Assembly (NCBI GenBank): GCA_031272565.1
Contig: JAISTN010000215.1
Span: forward strand, 1-11,184
Source: Bifidobacteriaceae bacterium
GTDB lineage: Bacteria > Actinomycetota > Actinomycetes > Actinomycetales > WQXJ01
DNA length: 11,184 nt
Reading direction: 5' to 3'
Part shown: positions 1-6,565 of the stretch, piece after piece
Layout of the letters: each line of letters opens with the position of its first letter
Numbering within the stretch: position 1 is the stretch's first letter
Notes under the pieces: model-generated
Told to the model about the DNA's origin: nothing
What the model saw: only the letters and a program-made list of their open reading frames with translations
The model's database searches: none
Made by a program: the position numbers and the translations under genes

Positions 1-53
1 GCAGCCGCGGCGGCCACGGCCAGCGCCAAGTGAATGGGATGGGGGGACTTCAT
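1..53 (-). CDS. 5' end of a leftward gene for an exported protein (partial)
   Basis: On the minus strand an ATG at 53-51 follows an AGGAG Shine-Dalgarno sequence (plus-strand positions 60-64) at a 6-nt spacing. The 17 codons in the window read M-K-S-P-H-P-I-H and then an Ala/Leu/Val-rich stretch (LALAVAAAA). This looks like the n-region and start of the h-region of a signal peptide or membrane anchor. The gene runs off the left edge, so its product cannot be identified. It diverges from the surface-protein cluster and may share the control region with it. The good ribosome binding site is the main support; the short length is the main uncertainty. Confidence 0.6.
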   Translation of the reverse strand, partial: MKSPHPIHLALAVAAAA

Positions 54-527
54 GATGCGCTCCTGATGGTTGGAGAACCGGCCCCAGCGCGGTGGCCGGA
101 TCTGTGAGAACAGGATAAGCACGTGGCAGGCCGCCTGACGTAGGACATGCGCCGGCCACCAGGACCGATCGCCGGCTCCGGAGGCCCCCAGCTTGCGGTC
201 CGGTCAAGGTCTGCCGCCCAGGGCAGGCATTGTTTCTACCTAGCCATTTCCGGGCCCAGTTGCGTAGTAATACTGGCAGAGCTTTCGGGTTGTAAGGCTC
301 CCATGGCCGCCACCCCCAACCGGTCTTTGCTCAGGTCAGAGCGGTTATCCCGGCCCACTCGGAGACCGGCGAACCTGGCTGGACACCCCCTGCGAAAGAC
401 CTTGGGCCGGCACCCAACCGATCTGACAGGACTTTGGTGGTCCGCCGCCGGGGCCGGGCATGTTTGACTGGTGCCGCGGGCGCGACCCACGCCCGCAAAC
501 ACGCGACTCACCCCCAGGAGTGTCCCC
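54..527. other. Divergent intergenic region, no gene seen
   Basis: About 470 bases lie between the leftward gene and protein A. Open frames here have no plausible ribosome binding site and no recognisable protein, so I call none of them. As it separates two divergent genes, it should hold promoters for both. I could not find a -35/-10 pair with acceptable spacing on either strand. A CACGTG palindrome is present at 120-125. The rightward transcript's leader contains a perfect hairpin at 476-496, listed separately. Confidence 0.6.
476..496 (+). promoter_or_regulatory. Perfect 7-bp stem-loop in the leader of protein A
   Basis: GCGGGCG (476-482) pairs exactly with CGCCCGC (490-496) around a 7-nt loop. 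It ends 31 nt before the ATG at 528 and 19 nt before the AGGAG at 516-520. No T-tract follows, so it does not look like an intrinsic terminator. It could be an RNA-stability or regulatory leader element or a protein-binding palindrome. In GC-rich DNA short stems also arise by chance. Confidence 0.35.
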
Positions 528-2102
528 ATGATTTGCTCAAGGTCCATCAAGGTTTCAGTCTCTCTAGCCGCCACCGCCTTGGTCTTGGCGGGAGGCCTAT
601 CCGCCTTGGCGGCCGGCCCGGTGGCCGTGTCCGGCGCGGTGGTGCCAGCGGCCAGCAGCACCGCGCCGCCCAGCCCAACTGTGGGCTTCACCGTCACGCC
701 CAGCGAAGGTGTCAAACAGGGCGACACCATCACGTTGGCCGGCGTCACCACCCAGTGCACCAACCAGGATGGCACCGCCATTGCGCCTGCCGTCGCCATG
801 GGATACGACATGCGGCGTATCTCGGACGTCCTGCCCGGGATCGATGGCCCAAACAAGAGCTTCCCCCTGACCGTGGCGGCTGATGGCTCGTGGAGCCTTC
901 AAATTCCGCTGCTGTTCAGCCACGCCCAGCCTTACGGTGTCCGGCTGATGCTCAACTGCTACAACATCAACCAGGGCGACCTGACCCGGGGTGCTAAGAC
1001 CATCGCCGTAGCCGGTCCGCCGGTGACTGTCACGGCTGGCACCGTGAAACCCGGTGGGAGCCTGACGGTCACACTGAGTGGTTTCAAGGCCGGTGAACAG
1101 GTTGAGGTGGGCTTGTACCCGCTTTGGGTTGGCCCGCTGGCCGACCAACTGCTGTGGGACGCCTACGCCAAGGCGGCCACCTGGACGGTCGATGCGACCG
1201 GCGCCTATAGCGGCACCATCACCGTGCCCAGCGACTTCCTGGACGCCAACTTCACCGAACAACGGCTGATCCAGGCGGATGCGGTCTACGCCGAAATCGA
1301 AGCCAAGGGCTTGGCCTCCAGCCTGGTGGGCCGGGCCAGCGTCGAGGTCGAACTGCCATTCATCTTGGGACGCCATCCCGAACAGTGGCCGGTCCGGACG
1401 CCCAGCCCCAGCATCGACCTGGCCAGCGCCGAGTCGGTCCATTACACGCTCCACCAAGGCGAGACCTTCAGTGTCGTGTCGCGGGCGGTGGCAGATTGCC
1501 TGGAGCCCAGCAGCCAGCCCTACAACGAGACCTTGGAGGTCACCAACTATGGCATCGACCTGACCACCCAGGTGGTGGCCGCCCGGCAGCCGGCCCAGGC
1601 CACCGACTGGACCGTGCCGGTCGACATAGCGGGCCTGCTGGCAACGTTGGAGCACGGCACAGTGCCAGCAGACAAGGGCACGTTCTTCAGGTTTGAAGCC
1701 TTCTGCAACGGCTACACCGGTATGCATATGAATGACGGCAGCGCCCATGTCTCCTACTGGCCCGCGGGTACGGGCCTCACGGTGGGCGCCAGCACCGTCG
1801 CACCCGGCGGTGCGGTCCGGGTCACACTGACCGGTTTTGAACCTGGGGAAAAAGTGCATGTCGGCCTTTACTCCGCCTATTACGCCCTGGCAGAATGGAC
1901 CATGGACGCCAACGGCTCCTACAGCGGCACGGTAACGTTGCCCAGCACCGTGACGCCCGGCCAGCACACACTCCAGGTAGTTGGCACCACCAGCGAATTG
2001 GCCGATGCCGCCGCGTTGACTGTCGGTGACAAGGCCATTGCCCGGGCGCCTGGTTCCGCCACCGATATTCCTCAAGACTTCACCCAAGCCCCACAACAAT
2101 GA
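528..2102 (+). CDS. Secreted protein A: two-cysteine and GF/GE beta modules, no anchor
   Basis: A 524-residue exported protein of unknown function. The start is ATG 528, placed 7 nt after AGGAG (516-520). An earlier in-frame GTG at 471 would add 19 Arg/Pro-rich residues before the signal peptide. The signal peptide spans about residues 1-29. Four modules follow: a two-Cys module (about 51-162; C77, C144), a GF-x-x-GE beta module (166-275; GFKAGEQVEVGLY, then WTVDATGAYSGT), a second two-Cys module (293-412; C324, C393), and a second GF module (416-500; GFEPGEKVHVGLY). The composition suggests Ig-like beta-sandwich folds, with the paired cysteines perhaps forming disulfides outside the cell. 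The protein ends in a short tail (residues 501-524) containing TDIPQ, with no membrane helix or LPxTG. Protein B has the related TDVPQ just before its membrane helix, so A may be a released relative or one that lost its anchor. First gene of the rightward cluster. Confidence 0.88.
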   Translation: MICSRSIKVSVSLAATALVLAGGLSALAAGPVAVSGAVVPAASSTAPPSPTVGFTVTPSEGVKQGDTITLAGVTTQCTNQDGTAIAPAVAMGYDMRRISDVLPGIDGPNKSFPLTVAADGSWSLQIPLLFSHAQPYGVRLMLNCYNINQGDLTRGAKTIAVAGPPVTVTAGTVKPGGSLTVTLSGFKAGEQVEVGLYPLWVGPLADQLLWDAYAKAATWTVDATGAYSGTITVPSDFLDANFTEQRLIQADAVYAEIEAKGLASSLVGRASVEVELPFILGRHPEQWPVRTPSPSIDLASAESVHYTLHQGETFSVVSRAVADCLEPSSQPYNETLEVTNYGIDLTTQVVAARQPAQATDWTVPVDIAGLLATLEHGTVPADKGTFFRFEAFCNGYTGMHMNDGSAHVSYWPAGTGLTVGASTVAPGGAVRVTLTGFEPGEKVHVGLYSAYYALAEWTMDANGSYSGTVTLPSTVTPGQHTLQVVGTTSELADAAALTVGDKAIARAPGSATDIPQDFTQAPQQ

Positions 2103-2122
2103 CAAGGAGAGATCAACCAACA

Positions 2123-3370
2123 ATGTCTGCTCGACGATTCATCAAACTAGCCCTGGCCACCGCGGCGGCCAGCGCCCTGGCCACCGCCGGCCTGGTGGCC
2201 GGCGCCAACGCCGACGGCTCCTACTATCCGGTTACCCTGACCCTGACAGCTAGCCCAACCACTGTGACCAATCACCAGGCCATTTCCGTCACTGTGACGG
2301 GGTGTACCGGGACTGGAGTCGAGGTCTGGTATGGGGCGGCTTTCCCAGACGGCTCTCTGGCGCCGCGCAACGATCTGGTAGTGCTCACACCCAATGCCTC
2401 GGGCGGGTACAGCGGTCTAGCTGAGCCGAACCCGGCCGGGTGGGGCAATTCGCCGGTCTACCTCGAGGCCTATTGCCAGAAAGGCGCTGCGACCATTGGG
2501 GTGTCACCAATAGTCAGCGTCAAGATGGAAGACCCTGATGTGACGCCCCGGGTGGGAGACCCTGAACGCCCGGCTGGTGTCAGCAAGCTGTCGGTTAGTC
2601 CGGGGGAGTATCGCAATGCAACGACTCTGACAGTCAGCGGGCCTTCTGCTCCGTGCACCGCCATTGGGTCGAGTGGCATGTTGGTCTTGGTGGTTGAAGA
2701 GAGGGGAGATGGCGCCTACAAGCCTGAGTTGACCTATGGCGGCGCCCCTTTCCCGTGGCCAACTGGTGAGACCTGGTCGGTCGAACTCGACCTGACGGGA
2801 AACGACTGGGTCTTTGAGAAGGACGCGATCGATATCATGGCCTTCTGCTCGTCCTACAGTGAGATCGCGCCCATCGACTACATCACGGTCTACCGGGTGA
2901 TCGACGACACCTCCTACCCCTTGCCACCCAGCCAGAGCACCCCGGCCATGACAGTGGGCTCCAAGACGGTCCCCCAGGGTGGTGCCTTGAAGGTTAACCT
3001 GACGGGTTTCGCGGCGGGCGAACAAGTTGAGATTGGCGTCCGTTCCGACTACGTCAAGCTGGCCACCTGGACGGTGGGGCAGGACGGCGCCTACTCCGGC
3101 ACCGTCACCCTGCCCAGCTCGATCGCCTTGGGCGCGCACACCCTGCAGGCCACCCAGGTCAGCACTGGTCAGGTGGCGGCAGAGGCTGCCATCACGGTGG
3201 TGGCCCCCGGAGATGTGGCCAAGGCCATGACGGATGTCCCGCAGGCGACATCGGCCACCTGGGGGGCTTGGCAAGGCTGGCTGAGCCTGGCCGGGCTGGT
3301 CCTGACGGCCGGCCTGTGGCTGGCCCGGCGCCGCCGGGCGGCCGCCCCGGCCAGCGCGGACCTGCGGTGA
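2123..3370 (+). CDS. Surface protein B: two-cysteine and GF/GE modules with C-terminal membrane anchor
   Basis: A 415-residue exported protein related to A. I chose ATG 2123, which places the signal peptide at the N-terminus; AAGGAG lies at 2104-2109 with a 13-nt spacer. ATG 2099, overlapping the stop of A, is an alternative adding eight residues. The signal peptide probably ends at ANA-DG (30/31). Two two-Cys modules follow (about 36-135 with C61 and C118; 152-260 with C178 and C242), then one GF module (275-360; GFAAGEQVEIGV, WTVGQDGAYSGT). The C-terminus has TDVPQATS (370-377), a hydrophobic helix (about 381-401) and RRRR (402-405). This resembles the layout of a sortase sorting signal, but there is no LPxTG, so simple membrane anchoring is equally likely. 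It lies 20 nt after A and is probably co-transcribed with it. Ligand and function are unknown. Confidence 0.88.
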   Translation: MSARRFIKLALATAAASALATAGLVAGANADGSYYPVTLTLTASPTTVTNHQAISVTVTGCTGTGVEVWYGAAFPDGSLAPRNDLVVLTPNASGGYSGLAEPNPAGWGNSPVYLEAYCQKGAATIGVSPIVSVKMEDPDVTPRVGDPERPAGVSKLSVSPGEYRNATTLTVSGPSAPCTAIGSSGMLVLVVEERGDGAYKPELTYGGAPFPWPTGETWSVELDLTGNDWVFEKDAIDIMAFCSSYSEIAPIDYITVYRVIDDTSYPLPPSQSTPAMTVGSKTVPQGGALKVNLTGFAAGEQVEIGVRSDYVKLATWTVGQDGAYSGTVTLPSSIALGAHTLQATQVSTGQVAAEAAITVVAPGDVAKAMTDVPQATSATWGAWQGWLSLAGLVLTAGLWLARRRRAAAPASADLR

Positions 3371-3426
3371 TGGGAGTCGCAGTCGACTAGGCTTGAGGGT
3401 TGTGTGCCGCGGCTGAGGCGGCCACA

Positions 3427-3489
3427 GGGTGCCACCGGTAGCACGGCGGTGAGCGGCGCTGCCGGTGGGCCCTTCGTTCACCGAAGGAG
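3427..3489 (+). promoter_or_regulatory. Structured leader of gene C: long hairpin plus Shine-Dalgarno hairpin
   Basis: Between B and C lie 130 non-coding bases with two adjacent stem-loops. The first pairs CCACCGGTAGC (3432-3442) with GCTGCCGGTGG (3458-3468): eleven pairs including one G-T wobble, with a 15-nt loop. Outer GGG/CCC arms (3427-3429 and 3470-3472) extend it across a small internal loop. The second pairs CCTTCG (3471-3476) exactly with CGAAGG (3482-3487) around a TTCAC loop. Its 3' arm overlaps the AAGGAG ribosome binding site of C (3484-3489). The outer arm of the first hairpin shares bases 3471-3472 with the second, so the two may compete. No T-run follows, so neither is a clear terminator. 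Translational control of C is an inference. Confidence 0.45.
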
Positions 3490-3500
3490 TGTCCCTGGCC

Positions 3501-4775
3501 ATGCTTGTCCGGAGTTCAAGAAAAGCCCTGGCTGTTCTGGGCGCCACCGCCCTGGTCGTCTTGGGTGCCGCCGCGCCGTCCGCACTGGCGGCGCCGGATG
3601 ACCCACCCGGTATCGAGGTGACCCCGTCCACCAATCTGGCGGAGGGCGACCTGGTGACGGTTTCCGGCCCCACCGCTCCGTGCCAAGCGGAGGGCGTGGA
3701 CCGTTCGGCCATCCAGATCGTGGTCATGGAAGCGGCGCGCGGCGAGGCCTATCCAATCAACGGCCAGAGCGTGGCGGGTGACCTGCTGGCGGTGCCCGAT
3801 GGCGACACCTGGACCGTCCAGCACCTGGTGACCCCCTTGATCAACACTTACGACGTGTTCGATCTGCAGGCGGTTTGCGTCTACGACGGGGCCGAGGGCA
3901 GCACCTTCATTCCAGTTGGCCAGGTCAGCGTCACCAGCCTGGATGCGGTGCCGCCGGAGGAGACTCCCACCACGCCGGATGAGGTCAAGGCGGGCAGCCT
4001 GACGGTCACGCCTGCCACGGGCGTGCAGGTCAACGACATTCTGACGGTGACCGGCTCAACCGAACCGTGCAAAGACTTGGACCCGGCCAAGGCTTATGTG
4101 CTGGTGCTGGAAGGCCTGCGGGATTCGGAATACCCAGAGATCTTGTCCGGTATGGCCGGCAGCACCATGCCGCTGCCGGAGGGCGACACCTGGACGCTGG
4201 AACACCCCATCGCGACCTACCCTGAGACGTTTGACGCCTTCGACATTCTGGCCGTCTGCGGCACTGACGAAGAGGACGTGGCGATCCCGGTAGGCCGGAC
4301 CACCATCACCACCCTGGCGGAGGTGCCGGCCCCCGGCGCCACCGACGGTTCGGGTGGTGCGGCAGACACACCGTCGGTCTATCCCGGGGATGAGACCACG
4401 GGCGGCACCGATGGCCAGGGCACTGATGGCATAGAGCCCGGCCAGCCGGCCGGCTCCGGCGAGGGCGCCAGTGGTGCGGCCGCCACGGCTACCGGCACGG
4501 GCGGCGGTAGCGGTTCCAGCATTCCCGGCGCGGTTTGGCCCATCGCCGCCGTGGCCGCTTTGATCTTGGGCACCGGCGGGGCCTTCCTGCTGCGCCGTTC
4601 CAAGCAGGAGCAGCCAGATTCGGCGACCGACCAGGAGGACAAGCCCAGCCAGGATGAGCCGGCCCAGGACGTGACCGCCCAAGAGCAACCCACCCTGGGC
4701 ACCGCCGACACCGAGCCGCCCCACTCAGTGACCGTTGAAGATGAGCAGCCTGCGCCCGCCCCAGAAGATCAATGA
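3501..4775 (+). CDS. Membrane-anchored surface protein C: two two-cysteine modules and acidic cytoplasmic tail
   Basis: A 424-residue predicted single-pass membrane protein. ATG 3501 follows AAGGAG (3484-3489) by 11 nt. An in-frame GTG at 3489 overlaps the ribosome binding site and is less likely. The signal peptide is about residues 1-30 (cleavage after SALA). Two homologous two-Cys modules lie at 37-147 (C61, C126) and 166-272 (C190, C253). They share TVxG, a PC, GDTW, FD and AVC. A Gly/Thr/Ser/Glu-rich linker (about 275-340) leads to a membrane helix (345-364), then RR and a 59-residue acidic, Gln/Pro/Asp-rich tail predicted inside the cell. A tail this long is unlike a sortase sorting signal. 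It might contact cytoplasmic or membrane partners, but that is speculative. The gene overlaps the following sortase-like gene by 35 nt, so coupled expression is likely. Function unknown. Confidence 0.88.
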   Translation: MLVRSSRKALAVLGATALVVLGAAAPSALAAPDDPPGIEVTPSTNLAEGDLVTVSGPTAPCQAEGVDRSAIQIVVMEAARGEAYPINGQSVAGDLLAVPDGDTWTVQHLVTPLINTYDVFDLQAVCVYDGAEGSTFIPVGQVSVTSLDAVPPEETPTTPDEVKAGSLTVTPATGVQVNDILTVTGSTEPCKDLDPAKAYVLVLEGLRDSEYPEILSGMAGSTMPLPEGDTWTLEHPIATYPETFDAFDILAVCGTDEEDVAIPVGRTTITTLAEVPAPGATDGSGGAADTPSVYPGDETTGGTDGQGTDGIEPGQPAGSGEGASGAAATATGTGGGSGSSIPGAVWPIAAVAALILGTGGAFLLRRSKQEQPDSATDQEDKPSQDEPAQDVTAQEQPTLGTADTEPPHSVTVEDEQPAPAPEDQ

Positions 4776-5559
4776 GTCAGGCCTGCGCTGGCTGCTAGCC
4801 GGTGTGGCCTGCCTCTTGGCGTTGGTTTGCCTGGGCGCCGGCGGCTATACGCTGGTGGCGGCGGCCGGGCACGGCGGTTCGGCCCCGCGGGCAGCCGCCC
4901 TGGCTGACCAGGGTGGCCAGGCCGGCGCCGGCGACACCGGCGATAGCTCCACCGCTGCGGCGCAAGCCGGCCAGGCAGAGGCCACCCAGACGGCCACGGC
5001 GGGCGGCAAGGCGGGCCGGGTGGGACTGCCGTTGCACCTGGCCATCCCGGCGATTGGCCTGGACGCCCAGGTGGTGACCTACACGGCCGATGACGCCGCC
5101 CAAGGCCAGGCTGGTGACACGGGCCAGCCGTGTCTAAACGGCGGCCTGATTGTCTGCTTCGACCCGCCCACCTTGGACCTGGTCTATTGGCAGCAGGGCG
5201 GCGTGGACGGCGTCGAGTTGGGCGGCCTGCCGGGCGAGGACGCCACTGACACGGTCTACCTGCACGGGCACGCCGGTGTGCCGGGGGCGGGCGCGGTGTT
5301 TGACCGGCTGGGCCAACTGGTGCCGGGTGACCTGATCGAGTTGACCACCATCTATGGGGTGTTGACGTATGAGGTGACAGAGTCGTGGCAGTTCGACCGG
5401 GCGCAGGCCCAGTCTGATGGCCGGCTGGCCGAACAGGTACCGGGCCGGCTAGTGCTGATCGAAAGCGACCACCGGGACGGTGCCGAGGGCACCGGCCAGG
5501 CGGCCCAGGGCTTGGCCGTGGTAGCAGAAGTGGTGGTGGGCCGTGCCAGTACACGCTAG
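4741..5559 (+). CDS. S1: sortase-family protein with catalytic Cys replaced by Ser (probable pseudosortase)
   Basis: A 272-residue membrane-tethered sortase-domain protein. The start ATG 4741 lies inside gene C and has a weak ribosome binding site; TTG 4735 is possible. A membrane helix is at about 17-41, followed by a Gly/Ala/Gln-rich linker (43-95) and a sortase domain (96-265). The domain opens with LHLAIPAIGLDAQVV, has the His motif at YLHGHAG (H177) and AVFDRL, and ends in a beta strand. Sortases are cysteine transpeptidases whose signature is TLxTC or VTC. Here the aligned stretch is LVLIESDHR, with Ser242 (AGC at 5464-5466) where the downstream paralog has Cys. The preceding Thr is Glu. 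The codon change at Thr/Glu involves several bases, so a single sequencing error is unlikely. C131 and C139 are shared with the paralog. S1 probably lacks normal sortase activity and may act as a scaffold, binding partner or decoy. A Ser enzyme is possible but unlikely. Confidence 0.88.
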   Translation: MSSLRPPQKINESGLRWLLAGVACLLALVCLGAGGYTLVAAAGHGGSAPRAAALADQGGQAGAGDTGDSSTAAAQAGQAEATQTATAGGKAGRVGLPLHLAIPAIGLDAQVVTYTADDAAQGQAGDTGQPCLNGGLIVCFDPPTLDLVYWQQGGVDGVELGGLPGEDATDTVYLHGHAGVPGAGAVFDRLGQLVPGDLIELTTIYGVLTYEVTESWQFDRAQAQSDGRLAEQVPGRLVLIESDHRDGAEGTGQAAQGLAVVAEVVVGRASTR

Positions 5560-6565
5560 GCAGCCCTACCGCGACCGGGGCGCCACGGTGCTGGCCGCCG
5601 CCGGCGTCCTGGTGTTGGCGCTGGCCGCGGGGGTGTCGGTCGACGCCGCTCACCTGGTCAGCCAGGTGGAGCGGATCCAGATTCCGGCCGCGACGGCCCA
5701 GCAGGCGGGTGAGACCTGGGTGATTGTTGGCTCCGACAGCCGGGCGGCCACGCCAGACGGGCCGGACTACTACGGCACGGACCGGGTCGACGGGCCCACC
5801 ACGGTGTCCGCCGCCGGGGCCGCCGCTGCCGCCGGCGGCGGGGAGGACCAGGGTCTGGGCAACGCGGACTTGATCCTGGTGGTCCAGGTGCCGGCATCCA
5901 GGGACCAGGCGGCTACCTTGTTGGCGGTGCCGCGCAACCTGCTGGTCAACACGGTGGACGGCTCCGAACGGCTGACCGTGACCCTGAGCCAGGGGGCGGA
6001 CCGGTTCGCTGCGGCTATGTGCCAGGGCCTGGGCGTGCCGGTGGACCACCTGGTGGTGGTGACCATGCAGGGCCTGGCTGGCTTGGTCGATGCGCTGGGC
6101 GGGTTGACCATGACGTTTGACGCGCCGCTGATCGACCCGGCGGCGCACCTCAGTTTGCCCGGCACGGGCACGTATCTGCTGTCCGGTAAGGAAGTGGTGG
6201 CCCTGGTGCGGGCCCGGGGGGCCGATGCGGCGACGGCGGCCAGCCAGGCGGCGGAAACCGCCCGCACGGCCCGGGGCGGCCTGGTGGCGGCCAAGCTGGC
6301 CGAACAGGCCCAGGCCGTGTCCGGCAACTGGCTGACGGCCCGCCGCCTGGTGGTGGCGGGGGCGGCCGGCGTGGCGGTGGATCAGGGCACCAACCTGTTC
6401 GAACTGGCCCGCACGCTAGGGCGGATCGAGGGCCCGGCCCAGGTCCTGGTGACCAAGGAATCAAGCCAGGAACTGGTGGAACTGGCCGGGCAAGAGACCT
6501 TTGAGCAACTGGAGGCCATGGGCTATCACCTGGCCGGTTGCAGCTTGGAGCAGACTGATGGCTGA
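5543..6565 (+). CDS. L1: LytR-CpsA-Psr family protein with altered active-site residues
   Basis: A 340-residue LCP-family protein. LCP enzymes transfer lipid-linked glycopolymers to peptidoglycan or surface proteins outside the cell, using conserved Arg and Asp residues to bind pyrophosphate and metal. The start is GTG 5543, overlapping S1 by 17 nt. A membrane helix is at about 14-33. The LCP core includes WVIVGSDSR (D65, R67), [33 protein letters not shown] and a VRARG segment. Compared with L2 and the usual family pattern, the Arg before ADL is Asn107, the PRD motif is PRN (Asn132), and the RxRH motif is RARG. There is also an Ala/Gly-rich insertion (about residues 84-105) between GSDSR and NADL. 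A Cys near the C-terminus (AGC) and one in AMCQG are shared with L2. The domain identity is clear. Reduced or lost catalysis is inferred and parallels the loss in S1. Confidence 0.88.
   Translation: MPVHARQPYRDRGATVLAAAGVLVLALAAGVSVDAAHLVSQVERIQIPAATAQQAGETWVIVGSDSRAATPDGPDYYGTDRVDGPTTVSAAGAAAAAGGGEDQGLGNADLILVVQVPASRDQAATLLAVPRNLLVNTVDGSERLTVTLSQGADRFAAAMCQGLGVPVDHLVVVTMQGLAGLVDALGGLTMTFDAPLIDPAAHLSLPGTGTYLLSGKEVVALVRARGADAATAASQAAETARTARGGLVAAKLAEQAQAVSGNWLTARRLVVAGAAGVAVDQGTNLFELARTLGRIEGPAQVLVTKESSQELVELAGQETFEQLEAMGYHLAGCSLEQTDG

Noticed and set aside
147..467. Plus-strand open frame of 106 codons ahead of protein A
   Set aside because: No ribosome binding site and no domain or signal-like sequence. 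It lies within the presumed promoter/leader region.
464..492. TTGACT at 464-469 as a -35 element for gene A
   Set aside because: No acceptable -10 hexamer is found 16-18 nt downstream; the region there is the GC-rich hairpin.
236..856. Long minus-strand open frames opposite protein A and its leader, and similar long minus-strand frames across the whole window
   Set aside because: They have no good ribosome binding sites, are rich in Arg/Pro/Gly/His, lie opposite clear coding genes, and contain no recognisable motifs; they are expected shadows in GC-rich DNA.
2123..2215. Possible Tat signal peptide in B (ARRFIK)
   Set aside because: The spacing does not match the (S/T)RRxFLK consensus. The helix is Ala-rich and fits an ordinary Sec signal.
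3403..3426. TGTGCCGC / GCGGCCACA stem after gene B as an intrinsic terminator
   Set aside because: The stem needs a bulge and no T-tract follows; it could equally be chance pairing in GC-rich sequence.
5464..5466. Cys-to-Ser in S1 as a sequencing error
   Set aside because: The adjacent Thr-to-Glu change needs several base differences, the frame is intact, and the paired LCP gene shows independent active-site changes.
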